Below are positions 31,861 to 39,643 of a stretch of DNA of 39,643 bases, one piece after another. A program made the translations under genes and the position numbers. Below the pieces are notes generated by a model. That model saw nothing but the letters and a program-made list of their open reading frames with translations, had not been told where the DNA came from and did not search any database. The stretch spans positions 1 through 39,643 of the forward strand of contig NZ_JAAGKO020000063.1 of the NCBI RefSeq assembly GCF_027947535.2. The letters are read 5' to 3'. The stretch comes from Streptantibioticus silvisoli (GTDB taxonomy: Bacteria; Actinomycetota; Actinomycetes; Streptomycetales; Streptomycetaceae). The number at the start of each line of letters is the position of its first letter. Position 1 is the stretch's first letter.

Positions 31861-34800
31861 TCACGCCACCGCGTCCCGCAGGGACATCCGGTCCCGGGCC
31901 GAGCGACCCGGGGTCATGCCCAGGCGCCACGCCTGCCACTCGCCGTCCCGGTCGACGCCGCGCGTCAGCGCCGCCGACCAGGCCGCCGTGTACCCGGTGA
32001 GCGCCGGGTCGCGGCCGTCGGGGTCGTCGGCGATCAGGGCCGCCAGCTCCTCGCGGGCCGCGTCCGCGCCGGCCGGTGAGATCTCCGGCAGCACCGTGCA
32101 GCGCAGGAACCGCGCCCAGTCCTCCCCGCGCCGGTCGCCCAGGCCGGCGAACAGCCGTTCCGCCTCGTCGGTCAGGTCCAGCGCCTGCGACCACCGCCCG
32201 TTGCCGGCGTCGACCACCGCCAGCTCCACGCACGACCACGCCTCACCGTGCGTGACACCGGCCGCCCGGAAGTCCTGCCGGGCGTCCTGCAACTGCTGAC
32301 GGGCGAAGCCGCTGTTGCGCAGGTTGCCGGACTGCCGGGCGCGTTCGTCACGCAGCAGCCGGGCCGCGTGGTGCCGGGCGCAGGCCAGCCCGTAGACGTC
32401 CCTCATCCGGCTGAACATCGACCGGGCCCGCTCCAGCGACCGCAGGCCCTCGCCCGGGTCGCCGGACTCCTCCAGCGCCATGCCGAGGTAGTACAGCGTC
32501 CACGCCTCGCCGCGGGCGTCCTCGTTCTCCCGGTGCCGGACCAGCGCGCCGGTCAGGCCGGCGACGGCCGCCGCCGCGTCACCGCGTTGCAGACCGGCCC
32601 GGGCCAGCTGCGTCATCGTCCAGGCGGTGCCGCGGTTGTCGCGCGTCGCGGCGTACTCGCCGAGCGCGTGCCGCAGCTCGCCCGCCGCCCGCTCGACCCG
32701 GCCCAGCCGCAGGTACGCCTGGCCCAGTTGCAGGTGCGCCCACGCCATGCCGTGCACGCTCTCGTTCTCCGCGTGCAGCTCCAGCGCCTCGCGCAGCGTC
32801 TCGACCGCCTCGGTGACGTGGCCCTGGTCGCGCAGCACCGCGCCCAGCGCGTGCAGGGTCCAGGCCCGGTCGCCGCCCAGTTCCCCGCCGGCCTGGAGCT
32901 CCAGCGCCTCGCGCAGCCGGGCCGCCGCCTCGCCCAGCCTGCCCTGGTGGTGCAGGGTGACGCCGAGGCTGCCCAGTGCGCGGGCCGCGCCGACCGGGTC
33001 CGCCGCCTCGAAGTACCGGTCCACCACCGACGCCAGCGTGGAGTGCGCCCGGTCCAGCTCGCCCAGGTGCCGGGCCGCGACACCGGTGTGCCAGCGCACC
33101 GAACGGGTCAGCAGCCCGTGGTCGACCGCCTGCGCCAGCTCGTTGACCTCGCCCAGCCGGTACAGGTCGCCGCGCAGCAGGCAGTAGTCGCACAACGCGC
33201 CCAGCAGGTGCCGTACCGCCTCGGGGTCCACGCCCTCCGCGGTACGGACCGTGGCGGTGATGAAGCTGGACTCCTCGTCCAGCCAGCTCAGCGCCTGGTC
33301 CAGCGAGCGGAAGCCGTGCGCGCCGACCGCGCCGCGGATGACGGCGTCGGCCCGGGTGGAGGTCCTGCCGTCCACCAGCCGGATCACCGAGTCGGCCAGT
33401 GCCGAGTAGGTGCGGATCAGGCGTTCGCGCGCCGCGGTGCGCCCGGCCGGGTCCTCCTCGGCCAGCAGGCGCTCCTGGGCGAAGCCGCGCACCGCGTCGT
33501 GCAGCCGGTACCGGCTGCCGCGCACGTGCTCGACCAGCCCGGCCGCCGCCAGCTCGCCCAGCAGGCGCCGCGCCTGCGACTCCGGCGTCTCCCGGGTCTG
33601 CTGCGACTCCGGGGTCTTCTCGGTCTGCTGCGACTCCGCTGTCCGCGGCGTCCCCTGCGGTGCCCCGCCCTGCGGGGACGCCAGCAGCGAGGCCGCCGCG
33701 CCGGCGCCCAGCGACGCCCGGCCGGCCAGCGCCAGCAGCCGCAGCAACCGCCGCGACCCCTCCGGCAGGTCGGCGTAGCGCAGCGCCAGCGCCCGGCCCA
33801 CCGGGTCCGGCTCGCCGCGCCCGGCCAGCGCGTCCGCCAGCTGCGCCGGGGTACGGCTGCCCGGGGCGCTGCCCAGCGACGACCCCGCGGTCCGCAACGC
33901 CAGCGGCAGGCCGCCGCACGACCGGCGTATGCGTTCGGCCGCCTCCGGGTCGCGGACGGCCCCCGCGCCGGCCAGTTCGCTCAGCAACTCCTCCGCGCCG
34001 GCCGCGTCCAGCGCCTCGACGGGCAGTTCGTACACCTCGGCGTTGATCCCGTCGAGCGGCACCGGCGCGGCCGACGTCACCAGCACCAGGCTGCCGGACC
34101 CGAGCGGCACCAGCGCGCGCACCTGCTCGGGGTCGGCGGCGTCGTCCAGGACCACGATGACCGGCACCCCGGCCAGGTGCTTCTGGTACTGCTCGGCCAG
34201 CCGCCGGGTGTGGCTCTCGCCGGACGGCGCCTCGCGGAACAGCAACTGCTCGCGCGGCGCGCCGAACCGGTGCATCAGGTGCAGCAGCGCCTCCCGGGTG
34301 GTCAGCGCGGTCTCGCCCGCCGCGCCGCCGCGCAACGTCACCACGCACACGCCGCGGAACCGGTCGCGCAACTGCCCCGCCGCGCGCACCGCCAGCGCGC
34401 TGCGCCCGGAACCGGTGGCGCCGTGCAGCATCACCACCGTCGGCCGGGTCGGGGTGGAGGCGCGGCTGTGCCGCACCCACTGGCCGATCGCCGCCAGATG
34501 GGTCGCGCGGCCGGCGAACGGGCCGACCGGCTCCGGGAGTTGCCCGAACGACCGCTCCAGCAGCGCCCGTTGACGCGCCGCCGCGCTGCGGTCCGAACGC
34601 CGCCCCGGCGCGGGGGAGTTGCCCGCGCGCTCCGGCACCGCGGGCGTGCGCGCCCCGGCCGCGACCCGTGCCGCCGGAACCGCCGCGGTGACCTGCGCCG
34701 GGACCACCGCACCGGAGCCCGCCGCACCGGAGTCCGCCGCACCGGAGTCCGCCGCGCCGGAGCCCACCGCACCGGAGCCCGCCGGGGGCGACGCGGCCGG

Positions 34801-35442
34801 CCGGGCGGGGGCCGCCGTGGCCCGCGCCAGCCACGGGCGGACCCCGCGGCGGTCCAGCTCGGCCAGCCACTCCTCGCGGGCGCGTCGGACACCGGAGGAC
34901 GCGGCCCGCCGGCCGCGGAGCGCGTTACGCACCCCGCCCGCCACCCCGGCCACCGCGGCGACCGCGACCCCGGTGCCCAGGCAGGCGCCGGCGCCCAGGC
35001 CGTGCGCCAGGTCGGCGGCGAACGCGGTGACCCCGCCGACCCCGGCGACCAGCACGGGCGTGGCCGCGCCGCCGGTGCCGGGCGGTGCGGCGGACACCGC
35101 CGCCAGGTAGGCCGCGTAGGTGCCGGCCGCGGCCGGGGCGATCTCCCGGTCGAACTCCGTCCGGCCCGCCGCCAGCACCTCGTCGTGCGCACCCCCCGGC
35201 ACCGCCGCGTCCACCGCCCGGCGCAACACCGCCTCGGCGTCCCCCCGGTCGACCCCCCGGAGCGCAGCGGAGGCGGCTGACGGTGAGGTGTGCAATGGCG
35301 TGGCGCTGGAGGGTGAGGCGTCCGATGGCGTGGCGCTGGACGCGGAAGTGGCTGACGGTGAGGCGCTGTTCGCAGAGGCGGCTGGCGGCGTGGCGCTGGA
35401 CGGTGAAGTGGGGTGGTCCGGTCCGGGCGTTGGTTCGCTCAT
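31861..35442 (-). CDS. NB-ARC/TPR (STAND-type) ATPase-like protein
   Basis: A 1193-residue protein. Residues 12-51 are four Ser/Ala/Pro decapeptide repeats. Residues 60-205 are a helical region with two Gly/Ala-rich hydrophobic stretches (about 128-145, 152-170) that could be membrane hairpins. Residues 221-245 are a five-residue repeat. An NB-ARC-like NTPase follows: P-loop GATGSGRSA (341-349) with Arg347 where Lys is expected, Walker B VIVVLDD (428-434) and GLPLAL (511-516). A winged-helix part contains a nine-residue ESQQTEKTP-type repeat near 603-623. The C terminus (about 780-1090) holds tetratricopeptide repeats. STAND proteins are oligomerising switches in regulation or defence. No DNA-binding, protease or nuclease effector is visible, so the role is unknown. 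ATG 35442 has AAGGGGG upstream. Confidence 0.85.
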   Translation of the reverse strand: MSEPTPGPDHPTSPSSATPPAASANSASPSATSASSATPSDASPSSATPLHTSPSAASAALRGVDRGDAEAVLRRAVDAAVPGGAHDEVLAAGRTEFDREIAPAAAGTYAAYLAAVSAAPPGTGGAATPVLVAGVGGVTAFAADLAHGLGAGACLGTGVAVAAVAGVAGGVRNALRGRRAASSGVRRAREEWLAELDRRGVRPWLARATAAPARPAASPPAGSGAVGSGAADSGAADSGAAGSGAVVPAQVTAAVPAARVAAGARTPAVPERAGNSPAPGRRSDRSAAARQRALLERSFGQLPEPVGPFAGRATHLAAIGQWVRHSRASTPTRPTVVMLHGATGSGRSALAVRAAGQLRDRFRGVCVVTLRGGAAGETALTTREALLHLMHRFGAPREQLLFREAPSGESHTRRLAEQYQKHLAGVPVIVVLDDAADPEQVRALVPLGSGSLVLVTSAAPVPLDGINAEVYELPVEALDAAGAEELLSELAGAGAVRDPEAAERIRRSCGGLPLALRTAGSSLGSAPGSRTPAQLADALAGRGEPDPVGRALALRYADLPEGSRRLLRLLALAGRASLGAGAAASLLASPQGGAPQGTPRTAESQQTEKTPESQQTRETPESQARRLLGELAAAGLVEHVRGSRYRLHDAVRGFAQERLLAEEDPAGRTAARERLIRTYSALADSVIRLVDGRTSTRADAVIRGAVGAHGFRSLDQALSWLDEESSFITATVRTAEGVDPEAVRHLLGALCDYCLLRGDLYRLGEVNELAQAVDHGLLTRSVRWHTGVAARHLGELDRAHSTLASVVDRYFEAADPVGAARALGSLGVTLHHQGRLGEAAARLREALELQAGGELGGDRAWTLHALGAVLRDQGHVTEAVETLREALELHAENESVHGMAWAHLQLGQAYLRLGRVERAAGELRHALGEYAATRDNRGTAWTMTQLARAGLQRGDAAAAVAGLTGALVRHRENEDARGEAWTLYYLGMALEESGDPGEGLRSLERARSMFSRMRDVYGLACARHHAARLLRDERARQSGNLRNSGFARQQLQDARQDFRAAGVTHGEAWSCVELAVVDAGNGRWSQALDLTDEAERLFAGLGDRRGEDWARFLRCTVLPEISPAGADAAREELAALIADDPDGRDPALTGYTAAWSAALTRGVDRDGEWQAWRLGMTPGRSARDRMSLRDAVA
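33575..33640. repeat. 27-bp in-frame repeat inside the STAND gene
   Basis: Copies start at 33575, 33602 and 33629 (partial), with core TGCGACTCCGG. On the coding strand they give the nonapeptide ESQQT(E/R)(K/E)TP, between the winged-helix segments of the NB-ARC module. Confidence 0.8.
34706..34780. repeat. 15-bp in-frame repeat inside the STAND gene, five units
   Basis: Five contiguous 15-bp units of the form (A/G)CCGC(A/G)CCGGAG(C/T)CC. They encode the pentapeptide (G/D)SGA(A/V) on the coding strand in a linker before the NTPase domain. Confidence 0.85.
35291..35410. repeat. 30-bp in-frame repeat at the STAND protein N terminus, four units
   Basis: Units start at 35291, 35321, 35351 and 35381; the core GGCGTGGCGCTGGA is shared by three of the four. 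They encode the decapeptide (T/A)S(P/A)(S/N)SA(T/S)P at residues 12-51. Confidence 0.85.
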
Positions 35443-35619
35443 GGCGATTCCCCCTTCGAACGGGTCCCGCCGGCCCGGCGACGTATGAGGGTGGAAGCAT
35501 GGCGAACCGACTCAGCCGCTCAACGTTCCCTTACCGCCGTCAGCACGCCGACAACCCTGCCGACCGGTGACCGCGGCCCCCGGGGCGTTCGCCGTTGCTC
35601 GTGCCCTGCCCCCGCACGC

Positions 35620-35657
35620 CGGAAGGCGGCCGCCCCCGAGGGGACGTCCGCCTTCCG
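35620..35657 (-). terminator. Terminator hairpin of the GH3 gene
   Basis: CGGAAGGCGG (35620-35629) pairs with CCGCCTTCCG (35648-35657), and CCCC/GGGG pair inside. It is about 65 bp past the leftward GH3 stop. The rest of the gap 35443-35720 shows no gene; it must hold the STAND gene promoter, which I cannot place. Confidence 0.65.
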
Positions 35658-35720
35658 CGAGCACGGCCGTGCCGGTGAAGCACCGTGCCGGCAGAGCATC
35701 GTGCTAGGGGAGCACCGTGC

Positions 35721-38700
35721 TCACTGCACCACCGACCACACGAAGGTGGCCGTCCCGGAGACCCCCTGACTGTCCGTGGCCGTCACCGTCACCGTGTAGG
35801 TCCCGAGCGTGCTGCCGGTGCCGGAGACCGTGCCGTTCGACGCGATCGTGGTGCCGGGCGGCAGGCCGGTCGCGGTGTAGGTGAGGCTCTGGGCCGTGTT
35901 GGAGTCCACCGCCTGCATGGCGAACGAGACCGCCTTGCCCTTCGGGCTGCTGTAGCCGAAGGGGTTGACCACGCCGACCGTCTCCGCGCCCGGCACCCCG
36001 GAGTTCGCGGTGACGTTCGCGCTGACCGCGGTGTTGGCCAGCGAGACGCCCGCGCCCGAGGCACCGGCCGCGATCTGGCCGGTGAGGGTCTGGGCCAGGC
36101 TGGTCGACCCGGTCAGCGGCAGGCTGTTGGACGCGTCCCCGACCTTGATCGAGTACGAACCCGCCTTGGCCTCCCACTGGTTGTCCGCCGCCGACCAGGA
36201 GGCCAGGTCGTGGATGTTCAGCGGGAAGGTGACCGTCGTGCTCGCCCCGGGGTTCAGCGTGACGCGCTGGAAGCCCCGCAGCTGCTCCGGCGGATCCGCG
36301 CTGGCGGCCGGATCACCGACGTACAACTGGGCGACGTCCGCGCCCGCCACCGAACCGGTGTTGGTGACCGTCGCGGTCGCCTTGGCCGTGCCGTTGGCGT
36401 TGAAGGCGCCGACACTGAGGTTGGAGAAGGAGAACTTCGTGTAGGACAGGCCGAACCCGAAGGGGAAGGCCGGGGTGATGTTCTGGGACTGGTACCAGCG
36501 GTAGCCGATGTCCACCCCCTCGCTGTAGACCGGCCCGGTCGGGGTGCCCGGCCACTGCGAGGTCGTCTGCGCCGGGACCTGGCTCAGGCTGGCCGGGAAG
36601 GTGACCGGCAGCTTGCCCGACGGGTCGGCCTGGCCGAAGATCAGCGCGGCCGTGGCGGCGCCGGTCTCCCCGCCGCCGTACCAGTTCTCGAACACGCCCG
36701 CGACCGAGTTCAGCCACGGCATGACCACCGGCGAGCCGCTGTTGATCACCACGATGGTGTTCGGGTTGGCCGCGGCCACGTCCTGGATCATCGTCTCGTC
36801 GGTGCTGGACAGGTCGAGCGTGGTCAGGTCGCTCTCCTCGCCCTCCGGGGCGCTGACGTAGACGATCGCGTCGGTGGCCGCCTTGGCCGCGGAGACCGCC
36901 TGCGGGATGTTGGCGGTGCCGTTGTCGTCGCCCGCGATGTAGGTGACCTTGCTCGTCCCGATCACGTTCTGGATGCCGGTCAGCGGCCAGACCGTGGTCG
37001 AGCTGTTGACCCCGCCGCTGCCGCCGCCGCCCAGTTCGACGCCGGCGCCGCCGTCGGTGCCGATCACCGCGACGGTCTCGTTCCCCGCCGGGTTGAGCGG
37101 CAGCAGGCCGTTGTTCTTCAGCAGTACCGTGCCCTCCTCGCCGAGTTGCAGCGCGGTCTGCTGGTGCGCCGCGGTGGTGACGGTGGCCGACAGCGAGCCG
37201 CTGGCCGGGTTGTCGAACATGCCGAAGGCGAACATCTGGGTCAGGATGCGGGAGACGATCGAGTTGACGGTCGCCTGGCTGAGCGTGCCGGCCGCCAGCG
37301 CGGCGGTGACGTCGCTCGCGTCGGAGAACGGCATCGCGATGTCCATGCCGCCCTCGGCGTCCGAGACGGCGTTGCCGGCCGCTCCCCAGTCGGAGACGAC
37401 GAAACCGCCGTAGTTCGCCTGCTCGTCGAGCCCGTCCTGGAGCATGTCGGCGTTCGCGCAGGAGGGGGCGCTGTTGACCACGGCGTAGGAGCACATCATC
37501 GAGCCCGGCGCCGCCTGCGCGACGGCGGTCTGGAAGGGCGCGAGGTAGAGCTCCTCCAGCGACTGCTGGCTGACCGTCTCGTTGTCGCCGCCGTTCGGGT
37601 ACTGCTCCTGGTCGTAGGCGGCGACGTGCTTGACGTCGGCCATCACACCCTGGCTCTGCAGACCCTGCACCTCCGCGGAGGTGATCTGGCCGGCCAGGAA
37701 CGGGTCCTCGCCGTACGTCTCGTAGGTCCGGCCCCAGCGCGGGTCGCGCACCAGGTTGGTCGTCGGGCCGAGCGCGATGCTCACGCCCTTGCCGGCGAAC
37801 TCGGCGCCCTTGGCCGTGCCCTCCTGCTGGATCAGCGTCGGGTCCCAGGTCGCGGCGGCGTTCTCACCGTCGGGGAACGCCGTCACGCCGCCGTTCCCGT
37901 CACCGACCCCGGACGGGCCGTCCTCCATGTTGAGCGACGCGATGCACAGGTTGGGGATGGCGTTGACCTGGCCGATGTAGGACGAACTGCCGTCGCCGGA
38001 CAGCAGCGTGGCCGCTTCCGCGTCGTCCATGGTGTTGAGCACCTGCTGGACCCGCTGGGCGACCGGCGCGGTGGAGCCGACCCAGGGGCAGACCCCGTTG
38101 CCGCCGTTGCCGTTGCCGCCGGTGACCGGCGCGGTGGTGGTCAGACCGTAGACGTCCAGCTCGAAGATCGAGTCGCCGAACTGGGTGCCGCGGGCCGTCG
38201 CGTACACGCGGACGTAGCGGTCGGTCGCGGAGACGGGGAACGTCTCGCTCCCGCCGGTGGCCGTCGTCGTGGAGTACACCGAGGTCCAGGTGGAGTTGTC
38301 GTTGGAGACCTGGACCTGGAACGCCGAGGCGTACGCGGCCTCCCACAGGATGCTGATGCTGCAGATCTGCTGCTTGGCGCCGAGGTCGGTGTCCAGCCAC
38401 TGCGGGTCGCTGGACGCGCTGGACCAGCGGGTACCGGGGTCGCCGTCGGTGGCGTCGCGGGCCGGGTAGTCGGTGGCGTCCTGGGTGGAGGAGGCGGTGG
38501 TCGGCTGGTCCAGCGCGAGGTCCTGCGTGCCGCAGTACTCGTTCGGGCCGGTACCCGTGCCGCCGCCTGATCCCAGGGTGAAGGCCATGTAGTGGAAGTT
38601 CCAGCCGTTGGTGTCCTGGTCGACGGTCAGCGTCTGCTGGCCGGCGGACAGGGTGAGGCTGGCGGTGACCGTGGCCCAGGTCTCGTAGCCGCCGGTGTTC

Positions 38701-39212
38701 GGCACGGCGACCGCGCCGGTCAGGTCGGTACCGGAGGCGTTGGCGATGTGCAGCGCGTCGGTGATCCCGTACGGCGAGGACACCCGGAAGGCGACGCTGT
38801 AGCTGCCGGCGGTGGCCACGTTGACGGTGTACTTGAACCACTGGTCCGGAGTGATCCAGCCCATGTCGTAGGCGCCGCCGGCCGGACCGGTGTCCTGCGT
38901 GTCCGCGGTGCTTTCGAGGTCGATCGCGTCGGAACGGTAGCTGGTGACGGTGCCGTTCGTGGCGGCGACGCTGTACGCCACGCCCTGGCCGCCGGTGTCG
39001 TAGTTGGCGGCCTGGACCGTGCCGGGCACGGCGGCCGCGGTGCCGCCGAACGGCGCGCTGCCGGCGGCCTGCGCCGCGGTACGCGCGCCGGCCAGCGACA
39101 GGGTCAGCATGGCCACGACCACGAGCAGCGCCCGTAGCGTGGGTCTGCGGCGGGGCGTTCGCGGTCTGCGGCGCGAGGGCGCCGGCGGCCGCGGGGGAGG
39201 GAGCAGTCTCAT
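35721..39212 (-). CDS. Secreted modular GH3 beta-glycosidase with CBM6- and F5/8-type modules
   Basis: A 1163-residue extracellular enzyme. The signal peptide has an Arg-rich start and the core ALLVVVAMLTLSLAG, with cleavage near residue 50. A CBM6-like module covers about 60-213 (GWITPDQWFKYTVNV, WNFHYMAF). An F5/8 type C (CBM32) module covers about 228-357 (ARDATDGDPGTRWSS). The GH3 N domain is at about 385-665, with DPRWGRTYETYGEDPFLAG, the KH pair at 528-529 and nucleophile Asp608 in FVVSDWG. The GH3 C domain is at about 690-930 with a candidate acid/base Glu in APEGEESD (790-795). Fibronectin-III-like and C-terminal Ig-like domains follow. It probably removes glucose or xylose from plant or fungal oligosaccharides; specificity cannot be read. 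ATG 39212 follows GAAGGG. Confidence 0.93.
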   Translation of the reverse strand: MRLLPPPRPPAPSRRRPRTPRRRPTLRALLVVVAMLTLSLAGARTAAQAAGSAPFGGTAAAVPGTVQAANYDTGGQGVAYSVAATNGTVTSYRSDAIDLESTADTQDTGPAGGAYDMGWITPDQWFKYTVNVATAGSYSVAFRVSSPYGITDALHIANASGTDLTGAVAVPNTGGYETWATVTASLTLSAGQQTLTVDQDTNGWNFHYMAFTLGSGGGTGTGPNEYCGTQDLALDQPTTASSTQDATDYPARDATDGDPGTRWSSASSDPQWLDTDLGAKQQICSISILWEAAYASAFQVQVSNDNSTWTSVYSTTTATGGSETFPVSATDRYVRVYATARGTQFGDSIFELDVYGLTTTAPVTGGNGNGGNGVCPWVGSTAPVAQRVQQVLNTMDDAEAATLLSGDGSSSYIGQVNAIPNLCIASLNMEDGPSGVGDGNGGVTAFPDGENAAATWDPTLIQQEGTAKGAEFAGKGVSIALGPTTNLVRDPRWGRTYETYGEDPFLAGQITSAEVQGLQSQGVMADVKHVAAYDQEQYPNGGDNETVSQQSLEELYLAPFQTAVAQAAPGSMMCSYAVVNSAPSCANADMLQDGLDEQANYGGFVVSDWGAAGNAVSDAEGGMDIAMPFSDASDVTAALAAGTLSQATVNSIVSRILTQMFAFGMFDNPASGSLSATVTTAAHQQTALQLGEEGTVLLKNNGLLPLNPAGNETVAVIGTDGGAGVELGGGGSGGVNSSTTVWPLTGIQNVIGTSKVTYIAGDDNGTANIPQAVSAAKAATDAIVYVSAPEGEESDLTTLDLSSTDETMIQDVAAANPNTIVVINSGSPVVMPWLNSVAGVFENWYGGGETGAATAALIFGQADPSGKLPVTFPASLSQVPAQTTSQWPGTPTGPVYSEGVDIGYRWYQSQNITPAFPFGFGLSYTKFSFSNLSVGAFNANGTAKATATVTNTGSVAGADVAQLYVGDPAASADPPEQLRGFQRVTLNPGASTTVTFPLNIHDLASWSAADNQWEAKAGSYSIKVGDASNSLPLTGSTSLAQTLTGQIAAGASGAGVSLANTAVSANVTANSGVPGAETVGVVNPFGYSSPKGKAVSFAMQAVDSNTAQSLTYTATGLPPGTTIASNGTVSGTGSTLGTYTVTVTATDSQGVSGTATFVWSVVQ

Positions 39213-39227
39213 TGCTTTCCCTTCAGT

Positions 39228-39249
39228 TGCCTGATCGTCTTCTCAGGCA
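39228..39249 (-). promoter_or_regulatory. Leader hairpin next to the GH3 ribosome-binding site
   Basis: TGCCTGA and TCAGGCA form a perfect 7-bp stem with an 8-nt loop. It ends 5-6 nt before the AAGGG element of the GH3 start. Confidence 0.45.
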
Positions 39250-39528
39250 CCGGGCCGCTCGGTCGGTCAGCGGGCCGACCGGCCCGGCCGGGGCCGGATT
39301 CTGTCCGAGAACGTCCATTGACCGCTCGCACGCGTGCGCCCGACGCTTTCGGGCGTGCTGACGCAGACCGGATCCACGGATGTCCGCAGCGGTGTGTCGG
39401 TGGTGATGCGGTGCCGGCCGGGCATGCGGAGGCATGGCGGGACCGTGGTGCCGTGGAGCGGCAGGGCAGCGCGCCGTACGTCGTTCCGCCCGCCGCGGAG
39501 GGTGTTCCCGGGGCGGGTGGAACGAGCC

Positions 39529-39544
39529 GTGAGAGCGCTCTCAC
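39529..39544. promoter_or_regulatory. LacI-family operator (perfect palindrome)
   Basis: GTGAGAGCGCTCTCAC is a perfect 16-bp palindrome with the central GAGCGCTC typical of LacI-family operators that control sugar genes in Streptomyces (the CebR site is TGGGAGCGCTCCCA). It adjoins the -10 of the leftward promoter and covers its +1, a repressing position. Confidence 0.75.
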
Positions 39545-39545
39545 C

Positions 39546-39574
39546 AAGTTGGCGCCCGGATTCGGCCCTGTCAA
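39546..39574 (-). promoter_or_regulatory. Predicted GH3 promoter
   Basis: On the minus strand TTGACA (39569-39574), a 17-nt spacer and CAACTT (39546-39551). Transcription would begin inside the adjoining operator and run leftward through a leader of about 320 nt to the GH3 start. Confidence 0.55.
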
Positions 39575-39643
39575 GCGTCTGCGACGGACCGAAGAAGTCG
39601 ATCACCGCGGGACCCGGGACCGCGGGTGCGGTGGACCGCGGCG

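Larger units (their letters stand above)
39213..39643. other. Regulatory region upstream of the GH3 gene, to the window edge
   Basis: No gene is visible in 431 bp. The region holds a promoter and operator near its right side (separate entries), then a predicted leader of about 320 nt. The leader has a CGCACGCGTGCG palindrome (39327-39338), a CGCCCG/CGGGCG hairpin near 39337-39357, and a hairpin next to the ribosome-binding site. Confidence 0.6.

Noticed and set aside
32248-35280. Plus-strand open frame of about 1010 codons opposite the STAND gene
   Set aside because: Shadow frame: composition dominated by Arg, Gln, Ala and Val, no start signal, and the minus strand has clear NB-ARC and TPR motifs.
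31861-35442. AfsR/SARP-type transcriptional activator
   Set aside because: NB-ARC and TPR modules are shared with AfsR, but the N terminus has no OmpR-like winged helix or BTAD domain.
35685-38570. Plus-strand open frame of about 960 codons opposite the GH3 gene
   Set aside because: Shadow of the GH3 gene; all recognisable domains are on the minus strand.
39209-39574. 121-codon minus-strand frame upstream of the GH3 gene
   Set aside because: It lies across the predicted operator and leader, has no SD and no domain-like sequence, and overlaps the GH3 start out of frame.

Overview
The window is chromosomal DNA from a high-GC actinomycete, almost certainly a Streptomyces or a close relative (Kitasatospora, Streptacidiphilus, Actinacidiphila). 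The evidence is extreme third-position GC, frequent GTG/TTG starts, a mycothiol conjugate amidase (mca), the split acyl-CoA carboxylase set (accA2, pccB, accE), an MmpB-like morphogenic membrane peptide, a CyaA-type adenylate cyclase and a GAF-GGDEF cyclase. From memory the gene order resembles the core-chromosome segment around SCO4919 to SCO4968 of S. coelicolor; this could not be checked here. I see no tRNA, rRNA, IS element, prophage or CRISPR array.

Layout, left to right. (1) 0.3-4.3 kb: a gamma-glutamylcyclotransferase-like protein, a flavoprotein of the LpdA quinone-reductase type, a DeoR-type regulator and a TetR-type regulator. (2) 4.3-10.6 kb: a biotin and acyl-CoA carboxylase block with accA2 (biotin carboxylase plus BCCP), a small membrane protein, maf, a 45-residue MmpB-like gene with an 18-bp palindrome beside it, accE, pccB and the divergent biotin ligase birA, whose substrate is AccA2. 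(3) 10.7-14.1 kb: signalling, with a class III adenylate cyclase (cAMP), an enoyl-CoA hydratase and a GAF-GGDEF protein (c-di-GMP). (4) 14.1-21 kb: hutH, a small LAxTG sortase-type wall protein, an acidic hypothetical protein, an L,D-transpeptidase lipoprotein, a cytochrome P450 and a cyclophilin. (5) 21.5-26.8 kb: msrA, a cystathionine gamma-synthase-type PLP enzyme, a sigma-like gene overlapping a membrane protein gene, a MarR regulator and threonine dehydratase ilvA. (6) 27.1-31.5 kb: a DrrAB-type ABC exporter, then greA, DUF4307, mca and a small membrane protein, an order also found in Mycobacterium tuberculosis (Rv1080c-Rv1083). (7) 31.9-39.6 kb: a large NB-ARC/TPR (STAND) protein and a secreted modular GH3 glycosidase preceded by a LacI-type operator.

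Two patterns run through the whole window. About twelve genes have a TAnnnT-like -10 hexamer ending 6-8 nt before the start codon and no Shine-Dalgarno sequence, which is the signature of leaderless mRNA; the other genes have clear SD sequences. Second, many gene 3' gaps hold a strong GC hairpin or a tandem array whose unit differs from gap to gap (13, 18, 23, 26, 31 and 41 bp). The same kind of repeat (15, 27 and 30 bp) lies in frame inside the STAND gene. Most genes look like conserved housekeeping or developmental core. The least explained items are the MmpB-like gene with its palindrome, the STAND protein with an altered Walker A lysine, the sigma/membrane-protein pair and the 41-bp array.
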